Under the pieces are notes generated by a model. That model searched no databases. It was not told the origin of the DNA and worked only from the letters and a program-made list of their open reading frames with translations. From Talinum fruticosum (Eukaryota > Streptophyta > Magnoliopsida > Caryophyllales > Talinaceae), in contig JAITYX010000048.1 in the NCBI GenBank assembly GCA_021018815.1, forward strand, positions 496,001 to 560,000: 64,000 nucleotides of DNA, in the 5' to 3' direction. Within the stretch, counting starts at the first letter, position 1; every line of letters begins with the position of its first letter. Below, piece by piece: positions 51,670 to 62,701 of this stretch. The position numbers and the translations under genes are program-made.

Positions 51670-54600
51670 TTATACGATTATATACAAACTCGCCCAACCT
51701 TGTTTTAACTTGTTGAAACTTCATCTCGTATAGGGAGTGGATGGGTTCTTTCCTGAAAAATATTGTGACCAATGCTATAAAAGACATATTAATTAGGTTA
51801 ACTGCAAAGTTAATCAAGCTAAAAAAGAACATTAAAAAAATAATTTTTACATAATCAATTACCAGTACAAGTGCAAGTATACCTCCTTGGGACTAGAATT
51901 ATTTAAATCGAGTTCGGTCACTATCTTTTCCATGTACTTGCAGAAAGTAGAAGTCGCACTCCACGTTCCCCACTTATGGCACTACAATAATAAAATAGAT
52001 TCCCAACATATAAAGAATTAATTAGTACTTTATATAGCTAGTAAATAATATGAAATGAAAAATAATTGTACACTTTAACCAAGAGAACCTCACCGTTACG
52101 TGGATAATTATTGGCTTTGATTTTGCTCATCGGTCTCTCACGCCTCCACCAAAATAATAACGTGATAGAGCACTATTTTTCAATCGGAAAATAAAATTCA
52201 AATTACACATACAATTGAAATGAATACTAATTAACAAAACAACATAAAATGATTAAAGTATGAACTCATGTCTCAACGACATTCCTAATACCTTCCCTCA
52301 CAGTATGACCCGGAGGATCAAGCCGGTGCGCTATATTAACCATTGGAAATGTCACAGACAAGCATCCAATGGTGGCTACACAACCATAAATAACACATTT
52401 ATATAAGCATGTATAACACCATAAAAACTTCAGTTAATTAGTTTATATTTGTACACTTACCTCTTATTAAATGGCGCAAAGTACCATGTTTTATCTTGCG
52501 CATTACGTTTCATGAACTTGAAGATATAGTTACCTCATTCTTCATGTTTCGCCTAACTCCCTGAATGAAATCCTTTCCAATCTCGTGCAGCCACCTTACA
52601 TATTAATTATCCGTAGTTCGAAATTGAAATTAATAGTAATCAAAAGAACTTATTATGAATATAGTAACTCACATAATGCCAAGCATAACAGCGGAAGCGT
52701 CGATATCCTCCATCTCCAAAAATTGCAGTATGTCATCCGGGAAGACATAGAGGGTCATGTCCCCATTCTCCCCTTCACGTTGCCCAAACACGTGACCCGG
52801 CGTGCTACGGATCAATGATTCCTGTGCTGACGAGTCTTCACATAACTTTGCATAGTAGCACGCCAATTCGTGTGGGACTCCTCAATGGATACGAGAGGAG
52901 ACTTCTTTGGACAACGAATGGGCGCTGTTGAACATTTCCTTGTGCCAACCGAGAGAGATGGAGTGTCCTTAATCCTAATCTCGGATCCGTCCCCGATATC
53001 TTCGTGAATAATCAATACTATATTTATATGATATTAACAACAGACTAAATCTAATACTTTAAATAAATGAATTATCGTAGAGAGGATGACCAAACTCTTA
53101 GGCTAACGAAGAAAACTATTGACTGTGTCATTAAGAATGAGGAGCTCCGGTGTCCGGATCAGCAACTCACACTCGTCTTTCCCTTGCATGACCTCTTTCA
53201 TAGTCACCCTCACCTCATCACCTAGAAGGAGTGTCCTATGAATGACAAGTATATGACCTCCACAGGAAAACGACACCCAATGCCACAACATGCTCTAGGG
53301 AGGTGATGAGAAGCTAGCTTGTACTTCGCTAGTTGCATAAGAATAAGCATAATAATTAAAATCATGGGATAACCTTTGACATAAAAGTTAAACAACCTAA
53401 AAATCCTAAAAATAAATGAACAGAGTTTCCTCTAAAAAGTAAACATTTTCCCGGGATAACGGCCCTCATCCGAAACAACAAAAACATACTATAAGTAATT
53501 ACTCAAATGCCACACGCCGAGTTCCACAACAACCACACAATATACACATTCATTCAACAAGATTATACACCAATTAGTCAAAATATAAACATGCATGTAA
53601 ATAATTGCATTCATCCGAAAACAATAAGAACATACTATAAGTAATTACTCAACCACCACACGTCGAGTTCCACAACAACCACACAATGTACACCATTTAT
53701 TCAACAAGTTTATACACCAATTAGTCATAATATAAACATGCATGTAAACAAGTTGCAAAATATGAATTACCTCCACCATAAAGTCGAATTGGTCGATGAG
53801 TAAGCTCGCGTTTGCGCTCACCGGTGTTTGGGGTGAGAACCGACCCAAATCGCACATGGGTATGTCGAGTGACAACATACCTATCTTGGTGAATTTTGCC
53901 ATTTTTTCCTTCATTTATTCTATTTGGGCAACCGTTTAGGTCATTTAGAATCTGTTGGAATTCCATTTGGGACCTCATTTAGGTCATTTCGGCCTCTATA
54001 TACACTTGGCTGGAAGTGACGGGGCACTTCTTCCTAGTCCCAAAGTGCTCAACTATCCCCACTCTCCCAATGACGGCTCGAACTCGACTATGATGCTCAT
54101 CTCTTTGTAGGGCCAAGGCTAGCTCGTCCTTCCTCCCGGTGGTGTAAGAGACTTCGAAGTCGATGTCCGTGACAAAGACTCCTATAAGAAGAAAAAATTA
54201 TCATTTGAGAATTCATAAATATTAAAGCCGATAATTTCTCAAAATAAATAAAGGAAACAGTAAAAAAAAAAAACTCACGAGTCGCTGTGCAATATATTCT
54301 ACATCGGTCACAGTGAAGGTTCTATCTTTCTTCTTTCTTCCTTTAACCTATAACTCGTCCCTCTCGATAGCAAGCTGCAAAGTATCTATGCTAGAACCTT
54401 CATCGGATGTGGTTTAAAGTCGTTCAAGATTTTGCTTGTACAACCTATCCTCCAACGTCGCGTATCCCCTACAGGACATCACATGAGGATAGACATTGCT
54501 CTTAATCCTCTTCCAATTGGTTTCATCTAGCGCCGGTGCAAGTAATTAAGACAGCGAAAATATTAGTGCATAAGACTTAAATCGAAAAAAGATAACAAAT

Positions 54601-55183
54601 GATGATGATAAATTACCATGTATTCCGGAGAGGTGACATATGCTTCAAACAATCTCCAGTCCTCCTCGGTGATGCAATAGAAGACCTCCCAGTGGTTTAC
54701 CTTCTTGTTTTATCTACTTTGTTTTGTAGACCCATATAATGGCAATGCGAGATTTGAGGTCTCTAAACTTTTCTCGCCGCTGACATGAGCGTCTTGTGTC
54801 TCACCGAGGGATCTCACATTCATTAATGTTCAAGTTGAACGTTTTTGAAACACAAGAACGACATGCATTAGTACATATATATTAACCATTTACAATAAGT
54901 TGTAATACTAAGTTGAGACGTAGCGCATTTACCCGAATATCGTTCCAAAGGTTGTCCTTAATGGAATCGGGGACTTCGTTTCATTTTCCGTAATTGATGT
55001 TCACGTATGTGCGCGTTGCCACACCAACATATAAAGTAAGTTTTATGAACACCTACAGACATTTCCGTGCCTATCAAAATCAACTCTGTGTAAGTAGGGT
55101 TAGATCATCTCTACTCGGACCAATTTTTCCTTGTTTGTCATAGTCCGCCCTCTCGATTGATTTTTACTTTTAGAAGAATCCAT
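51670..55183 (-). pseudogene. Transposase_24 / Ulp1-type protease gene of CACTA B, decayed
   Basis: It starts MDSSKSKNQSRGRTMTNKEK on the minus strand at 55183, the best-preserved start of the four copies, but a frameshift follows around residue 25. The Transposase_24-like block and ALQRDEHH..RVRAVIG piece lie around 54060-54500. In the protease domain HHWML is present (about 52370), but an extra base shifts the frame before LDPPG (about 52315). Another shift sits between CHK and the Cys-bearing VECDFYFL (about 51955). It ends GWASLYIIV-stop at 51670. Non-functional as a protease. Confidence 0.78.
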
Positions 55184-55267
55184 TTTATACTACAAGTAAT
55201 GAAACAAATCTTGATAAATAAACATGTACAACAATTTTCAGATGGAAACACGAAGTTGGGCTGGGTA

Positions 55268-55320
55268 GCAGCCAACACGGGTTGACCGTGTAGTTTGGCA
55301 AGGCCCGTGCTTGGCTGCCC
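55268..55320. repeat. GC-rich inverted repeat upstream of the B gene (also in A and C)
   Basis: 'agccaacacgggttgaccg' faces 'ggcccgtgcttggctgcc'. Matching arrangements lie at 40870-40925 in A ('cagccaacacgggccgtg' / 'cccgtattggctgctg') and at about 57955-58030 in C. It sits 60-150 bases before the start codon in all three, as part of the leader or last intron. Confidence 0.7.
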
Positions 55321-56088
55321 AACACCTTGGTTCCTCAACTTTGGCCGTTTTTGGTTTCTTTATGTGTTATGTTTTTCTCCTCTCATTCTCACTTATACTT
55401 GGCCTTTTACAATAACATTCAACAATGCATAGCATTCAACATGTAGAAGTTTGTATTTGTCACGTTTAATTATGCTAACGAGAGCGTGCGTACTCTAAAT
55501 GCTATGAGTTACATATCAAGATTCAAGCCTCAAGTTTCAAGCATACAATGACAACCATAAAGCATGCAACAGTTACACATTTTATTTACAAAATAAGAGA
55601 GGGAGATATAAGTTATATAAAGGCGGGCTAGATTGAGAGAGACGGCGGCAAGAGTGAGTGGGGACCTGAAACCGCAAAGAGAGTGAGTGAGGGGCAGGGG
55701 TGCAGCCACAATCGAAAACAACCGAAAAAGTGAGTCGGGGTGCAGCCACAACCGGAAACCACCGAAAACCACTTGAAACAGCAGAGAGAAGAGAGAGAAG
55801 AGCAGCTAGAAAGCTCAACGGTAATGAGAGAGTGAAGCGAGAGTGAGAAAACGGCCGCGAGCGAGGGTTTTTTTTTAAACAACCTATGACGACGGTTCAA
55901 TGAAAGAATTGTCTTCAAAGAATGTTTGACAACGGTTCAAAGAACATTTGACGACAGTTCTTTTATTAAACCTTCATTATATATTAATAACGGCTTTTTA
56001 CAAAAATGCCACCGGTCCATTTTTCATGACGGTTTGTCCTTTTAACCGTCGTTAAATACCGTCATTAAAAATGGTTTCTATAGTAGTG

Positions 56089-57009
56089 TTTTTACTACGT
56101 TTCTTTGGATGAACCGTAGTGAAAACCACCCCTTAAACGAAGTTTCTACTTAACAACACAAATAGTCCCCAAATTTTCAAAACAAAATAATTTCATTAAC
56201 AAAATAATTTCCTTCAAAAATTTATAACTCAATCCTAGATTTGAACACTAGAATAGATCTGAATGAAGACCAAAATTGAACTCAATTGAAATTTTGAATC
56301 TAAAATTAAAATCGAAGAAGAAAGTGCAACCTAAAACTTAAAACTTGTCTGTCTCTCACCATTCGGTCTCGTCTCCTTCTTGCCTTCTCGCTCTCCGTCT
56401 CTTTCTCATCGCCTGTCTTCTCCTCTTTAAAATCCTCTTGCTTGAACCCTAAAACGCATCAAATTTTATACATCTATTAACAAACGTAAGCAAAATGAAG
56501 AAAAATGAATTTTATAGATCCGAAAGAGGTTAAGAAATTTATAAAGATAGGGTGTACTCACTGGAAGGCTTGATGTCTATCAAATCCATAAGGGCTCCGA
56601 CCCAAAACATGAGCATAAAAAGAAGAAAACATAAGTCGAGTCACATATCTAATTTGAAAGAGGAAATTGAGGAATGACAAAATTGGGAAAAGAGAGAATG
56701 TACCAGAGCGACAAGCATGGAAATGGCAATGAGAATAAAGAGGACGAAAGAGAAAAGCTTGGCACTGGCCATTTGTGATGACTCCTTCACTAGAGCCGAC
56801 GGAAGGAATAAAAGTGAATAAGTGAAGTGAAAAATGGAATGGAGGAAGGGGATCAGAGAGAGAGAGAAAGAGAGAGAAGAAGGAACGCATGAGTAATGGA
56901 ATTGGAAGGAGAGGAATGGGGAGAGATAGGGATTAATTCACATGGATGTACAAGGGAGAGATAGGCCTGGCTAGAGAGATAGGAATTACATTATTGGTAT
57001 AAGCTTGTA
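56089..57009 (-). other. CACTA E interior with possible captured gene fragment
   Basis: On the minus strand from 56890 a CT-rich leader runs into ATG at 56772. There follows a 23-codon exon-like piece, MASAKLFSFVLFILIAISML plus VAL, ending at a GT (56703). It looks like a secretory signal peptide. A further exon-like stretch with HVLGRSPYGF (about 56580-56610) runs up to a GTGAGT donor (about 56565). No rest of a gene follows. It may be exons of a small secreted protein caught by the transposon, but the source gene is not identified. Confidence 0.4.
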
Positions 57010-60000
57010 CACTATTACGAAACAACTTTTAACGACAGGTCTCTAACGACGATTATAATGAAAAATCGTTGTAAAAAATGATAAGATGGCTTTTTGTAAA
57101 AAAAAAAAAACCGGATTTTAATGTACATATAATGAAGGTTCAAAGAATGAACCGTTGTTGAAAGTTAGCTTTTAACTTTTAATGACGAGTTCATTCATTG
57201 AACCGTTGTCATATATTTATCTATGATGACGGTTCAATGAATAAAGCGTCGTTAAAAGTTGAAAGCTAACTTTTAACGACGGTTCTTTCTTTGAACCGTC
57301 ACCATAGAGTCATCAAAAAACCCTAGCTCTCGGTCGTTGTCACTCTCGATCACTGCGGTTTTCGGCTACTCCCACTCATTCTCTCTGTTGTCTCCTCGCT
57401 GTCGCCGGTGGCTTCCGGCATGCCCCTCACTTACTCTCTCTGCTGTCTCTTCTTTTTGTGGTTTCCGGTCGTCACTACACCCTCTCTCCGACTCTCACTG
57501 GCCGGTATGTAACCCATATCTCCCTCTCTTATTTTGTAAATGAAATGTATAAATGTGGCATGTTTTATAGTCTTCAATGGTGTAATTAAACTCCCGTTCA
57601 GCATAATTAGACTTGACAAATTATTGTTATTATTTTGGAGCTTGAATCTTAGTCCTTAAAGGAATCGCCATTGTGGGCTTAAACAAGGTCTTATGAATTT
57701 GTCTAAACTTATACCCCGATTTGAAACACATAAATTGTTAAATGCTATTATAAAAGGCGAAGGCATGCATCACTAAATTGCTATTGTTGAATCTAGAGGT
57801 ATTGTGGGCTTGTAGTTTTAACCCTTTTTCTTGGAGTGTTCGGGGCAAGGCGAGGGAGGAGATATACAAGTATAAGTAACAATGAGAGGAGAAAAACATA
57901 ACTCATAAAGAAACCAAAGAAAATGGCAAAAATCGAGGAACCGAGAAGTTGGTCAATCGACACGGGTCGTGCATCCAGCATGGGTCATGCTAGACAACAC
58001 GATTAGCTTCGTGTTGGCTGCCGCCTGCCCCAACTTCCGTGTTTCCTCGCTGCAAAGCCCAACTTCGTGTTTCCGTCCGAACATTGTTGTACTTGTTTAT
58101 TTATCAAGAGTTGTATAATTTATTACATTATAAAATGGATTCTTCCAAAAGTACAAAAAATATAAGGGACGCACAATGATTAATAAGGAGAAGTTGGTCC
58201 GGAATAGAGACGATCCAACTCTCCTTACACGAGTCGAATTTGATAGGCACGTAAATGTTGTAGGTGATCATAAAGCTCACTTTATGAGCTATGTTGGTGA
58301 GGCAACCCACACATACGTGAACATTAACTACAATAATTCGACTGCAGTCTCGAGTCGATTAAGGACAACCTTTGGAACGATATTAAGGTAAATGCAACTT
58401 ATTGTAAATGGTTAATATATATGTACTAATGCATGTCGTTCTTGTATTTTAGAAAATTTTCATCTTGAACGTTAATGAATCTGTGATCCCCTTAGTGAAC
58501 ACAAGTCCCTTATGTTGGTGGCGGAAAAATTTAGAAACTTCAAACATCGCATTGCCAAGATATGGGTTTACAAAAAAAAAGTAGATAAAGGCGGAAGGTA
58601 GACCACGGGAGGTCTTCAACTTCATCACGAGAGGAGGACTAGAGATCGTTTGAAGCATATGTCTCCTCTCCGGAATACATGGTAATTTATCATCATTTGT
58701 TATCTTTTTTCGATTTAAGTCTTATGTACTCGATATTTTCGTTATCTTAATTACTTGCGCAGCACGAGGTGAAGCCAACCGGAAGAGGATTAGGAGTAAT
58801 GCGTATCCTCATGTGATGTCCCGTGGGGCATACGCGAAGTTGGAGGAGAGGTTGTACAAGCAAAAGGTTGAACAACTTCAAAGCACATCCGAGTGAAGGT
58901 TCCATCATAAATACTTCTCAACTCACTATCGAGCGAGACGAGTTGTGGGTCGAAGGAAGAAAGAAGAAAGATGGAACCTTCACTATGACCGAAGTAGAAT
59001 CTATTGTGCAGCGACTCGTGAGGTTTTTTACTATTTCCTCTAATTATTTTGAGAACTTATCGGTTTTAATATGTATGAATTGTCAAATGATAATTTTTTT
59101 CCTTCTTACAGGAGTCTTTGTCACAAGCATCAACTTCGAAGTTGTTGATACCACCTGCAGGAGGGATAAGCTAGCCTCGGCCCTACAAAGAGATGAGCAT
59201 CCCGGTCGTGTTCAAGCCGTCGGTGGGAAGATGGGGATAGTTGAGCACTTTGGGGCTAGGAAGAAGTGCCCGTCTCTTATAGCCAAGCACATATGGAGTC
59301 CCAAATGTAGTCCCAACATTCCCAAATGTCCCAAATATTGGGTGCACGAGATGGCTGCACGGATGAAAGAGAAGATGAAAGAGATGAGGGCGCAGATGTG
59401 GGCAGAGATGCAGGCCCAAATGAGGGCGTACTTCACAAACATAGGTATGCGGGTACCTAGCAACTTGGATGATTTACGTTCATTTTCACCTCACACACCG
59501 GCAAGCGCAAACACGAGCTCACCTGTCGACCAATTTGAAGTTCTAGCGAAGGTAATTCTGATTTTGCAACCTAATTATATTTACATGCATGTTTATATTT
59601 TGACTAATTTGTGTATAATCTTGTTGAATAATTACTTATAGTATGTTTTTGTTGTTTCGGATGAGTGTCGTTATTTACATGCATGTTTATATTTTGACTA
59701 ATTGGTATAATCTTGTTGAATGAATGGTGTATATTGTTTGGTTGTTGTGGAACTCCGGCGTGTGGCCGTTAAGTAATTACTTATATAGTATGTTTTTGTT
59801 GTTTTGGTTGAGGGCTGTTATCCCGAGAAAATGTTAACTTTAAGGGAAAACTTTGTCCGTTTATTTTTAGGATTTTTAGGTTGTTTAACTTCTATGCCAA
59901 AGGTTATCCCATGATTATAATTGTTATACTTATTCTTATGCAGTTGGAAAAGTGTATGCTAGCTTCTCATCACCCCCTAGAGCATGTTGTGGCATCGGGT

Positions 60001-62237
60001 GTTGTTTTCCCGTGGAGGTCGGATACCGTCGTTGACGGGGTACCCCTTTAGGTGATAAGGTGAGTGTGAGTATGAAAGAGGTCATGCAAGGGAAAGGCGG
60101 TTGTGAGTTGTCAATCCGGACACCGTACCTCCATACTATTGACGATGTAGTCAACACTTTTCTTCGTTGGCCCAAGAGTTTGGTCATCCTATCTACGATA
60201 ATTCATTTTTTAAAATATTAAATTTAGTTGTTGTTAATATCACGTGTATATATATATATATAATTTTTTTATTGATTATTTACTAGGATATCGGGGATAG
60301 ATTCGAGAGTGGGATAAAGGGCACTCCATCTCCCTTGGTTGGCATAAGCAATTATTCGAGTGGCGCCAATTTGTCATCCAAAAAGTCTCCTCTCGTGTCC
60401 ATTAAGGTGTCCTGTACAGATTGGTGTGCTACTCATCAAAGTTATGTGAAGACTTTGTCAGTAGAGACATTGTTGTAAATGAGCGCGCCAAGTCACGTGT
60501 TTGGGCAACGTGAAGGGGATAATGGGTACATGACATTCTTTGTCTTCCCGAAGGACATACCGCAATTTTTGTAGATGCATGAGATCACTGTATCCGCTAT
60601 TATGATTGGCATTATGTGAATTATTATATTCATAAGTTTTTTTTAACTATTAATTTCAATTTCTAACTACATATAATTAATATATAAGGTGGCTACAAGA
60701 GATCGGAAACGACTTCGTTCGGTTTCTCAACCCTAATTCCATTCAAGGAGTTGGGCGAAACATAATGAACGAGTCGACTATATCTTCGAAGTCATAAAAT
60801 GTAATGCGTAGGATAAAACATGTTACTTAGCTCCATTCATTGAGAAGTAAGTGTACAAATAAACTTATTAATCGAAGTTTTTATGGTGTTATACATACTT
60901 ATATAAATGTGTTATATGTGACTGTGTAGACACCATTGGACGCTTGCTGCCATATTTCCAAGGGCTAATATCCCATACTAGCTTGATCCTCTGGGTCTTC
61001 CCGTGAGGAAATATATTAAGAACGTACTCGACACGTGAGTTCATACTTAAATCATTTTATGTTTTTTGTTAATTAGTATTCGTTTCAATTGTATGTCTGT
61101 CTAATTTGAATTTTACTTTTCCGATTGAAAAATAGTGCTCTAGCACATTATTATTATAGGGGAGGCTTAAGAGGCCTATGAGCGAGACCAAATCCACCAA
61201 TTTCTCCGTAAAAGTGAGATTCTCTTGGTTATAGTCTACTTTAATTGTTTTTCATTTCATATTACTTGCTAGCTACATAAAGTACTAATTAGTTTTCTAT
61301 GTGCTGGGAAACTATTTTATTATTGTAGTGTCATAAACAACCAGGGAACGTGGAGTGCAACTTTTACATTCTCCAAGTACATGAAAGAGACTCGTGACCG
61401 AACTCGATTTAAATAATTCTAATCCCAAACATGTATACTTGTACTTATATTTGATTAACACTTGCGCTTGTTCTTTTTTCAACTTGATTAGCACTTGCAC
61501 TTGACCTAATTAATATGTCTTTTAAAGCATTGGTCACAATATTTCCTGGAAAGAACCCACCCACTCCCTATACGGATGAAATTCTCAACAAGCTAAAAAA
61601 GGTTGGGCAGAGTTTGTATATAACCGTATAAAGACATGGGTTTATATTTACACTTATTTTTCATTATTTGATTGGTCAAGTTTCTAATTTTAATAGTCAT
61701 ACGAGTTATAAGTATATATGTACATAGGTGCACAATTACATAGGTATATATATTTTTACATTGTCTTTTTATATGTACCATATACAAATGTGATGATTAT
61801 GTTGTTTTGTATATATTCTAGTCAAAACTGTATTGGATTGTGGTTTGTATATTCTGAAAGAGTTTTTGTAAGGTTGTATATGATTGTACTATAAGGAGGG
61901 CAAGCAAACACAAGAAAAATTATAAAAAATTAAACCTATTACTACGGTTCTTAAAGAAGAACCATAGTAAAAGGTTTGAATTCAGACCTATGAAGGCGGT
62001 TTAGATGAAGATTGTCGTTATAGGTTAACCTATGACAACGGCTCTTTTGAAGAACCGTCCTCATAGATTGACCTATGACTACGATTTTTCTATAGAACCG
62101 TCGTCATAGGTCTTCTTTACTACGGTTTTGAACCATAGTAAAAGATGTCCACCTACAATGACGGCACATAGACAACGCCCGATAACCGTAGTTAAAGGTA
62201 GTTTCGAACCGTATTTAAAAAGGTTCCTGTAGTAGTG
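57010..62237 (+). mobile_element. CACTA transposon 'C' (5,228 bp), nested in E
   Basis: It starts CACTATTACGAAACAAC at 57010 and ends AGGTTCCTGTAGTAGTG at 62237, with perfect duplication GTA (57007-57009 and 62238-62240). Subterminal arrays are at 57010-57310 (ACGACGGTT type) and 61935-62237 (both types). A CT-rich leader (57310-57545) and the gene at 58135-61631 follow, in the order of elements A and D. Confidence 0.9.
58135..61631 (+). pseudogene. Transposase_24 / Ulp1-type protease gene of CACTA C, decayed
   Basis: It begins MDSSKSTKNIRDAQ-stop because of a frameshift against the B copy. Coding resumes with NKEKLVRNRDDPTLLTRVEF (from 58182). The Transposase_24-like part includes IERDELWVEGRKKKDGTFTM (about 58930-58990). 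An ALQRDEHPGR block lies near 59185. A Met/Arg/Glu-rich helix-prone stretch with MKEKMKEMRAQMWAEMQAQM (about 59365-59420) may be a coiled coil. The protease region has HHWTLAAIFP (about 60935) and the Cys in VECNFYIL (about 61350). A stop TAG (60979-60981) sits just before LDPLG. The usual Gly after the Cys is Asn. It ends at 61631. Confidence 0.78.
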
Positions 62238-62290
62238 GTAGCTGATGTTTTATTGGTTCCGTATGTGGATTATCCCTCATTTGTCATGCC

Positions 62291-62462
62291 CACTCACTAG
62301 TCATATTTTTAGAACATATTACTATGATTCTTCATTAAAATCATTGTATTAGGTCTTTATTTTCAAATTTTTTATAAAAATGTCCCCACTTCACCTTTTA
62401 GTACGCTTTTGTTATAATCTGTTGTAAAAGGCCCATAATTAAAAATCATTATTGTAGTAGTG
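62291..62462 (-). mobile_element. CACTA terminal fragment 'G'
   Basis: An extra terminus ATTGTAGTAGTG ends at 62462. Read on the minus strand it is followed by 'ggacatttttataaaa' at the same distance as the GTGGCATTTTTGTAAAA landmark of the 5' ends of A, B, C and E, so it is a 5' terminus. A possible left end 'cactcactagtcatattttt' lies at 62291. The flanking triplets (GCC and GAC) do not match. It may be a deletion derivative nested in E. Confidence 0.45.
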
Positions 62463-62701
62463 GACCTATTATTACAATTCTCACCTAGAACCACAAGTGG
62501 AAAGTCATGCATATTGCTTCGGTTCTTAGACGTAATAGGTCCAACCTTGATTTTTAACTACGGTTCTTCCAAGAAACTATAGTTAAAAGTTAGTTTTTTT
62601 CCAGAGGTTTTCAAAAATGCCACGTCTTTATTTTTTTACTACGGTTTTCTTCATAACCGTTCTCAAATGCTCGTAGTGAAAATTCAGATCCTGTAGTAGT
62701 G

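Larger units (their letters stand above)
51097..56088 (-). mobile_element. CACTA transposon 'B' (4,992 bp), reverse, nested in E
   Basis: Left end CACTACTACATGAACAAC at 51097; right end GTTTCTATAGTAGTG at 56088. Duplication TTT/TTT (51094-51096 and 56089-56091). E's subterminal repeat is restored when B is removed ('gccttt' + 'tactacg'). Subterminal arrays at 51097-51420 mix TACTACGGTTC and ATGACGACGGTTC hairpins. The gene lies on the minus strand (55183-51670). Confidence 0.9.
50857..62701 (-). mobile_element. CACTA transposon 'E' (about 1.6 kb of its own), hosting B and C
   Basis: The 3' terminus CACTACTACAAGAAC is at 50857 and the 5' terminus ATCCTGTAGTAGTG ends at 62701, with perfect target duplication GTG (50854-50856 and 62702-62704). 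LINE sequence abuts both ends. E's own DNA is 50857-51096, 56089-57009 and 62238-62701; the rest is CACTA B, CACTA C and a small terminal fragment G. No transposase or Ulp1 gene remains. The middle part carries what looks like a captured gene fragment at 56560-56890. Confidence 0.8.

Noticed and set aside
50857..62462. CACTA E ending at 62462 instead of 62701
   Set aside because: Triplets GTG and GAC do not match, while 62702-62704 is GTG and LINE sequence starts exactly at 62702.
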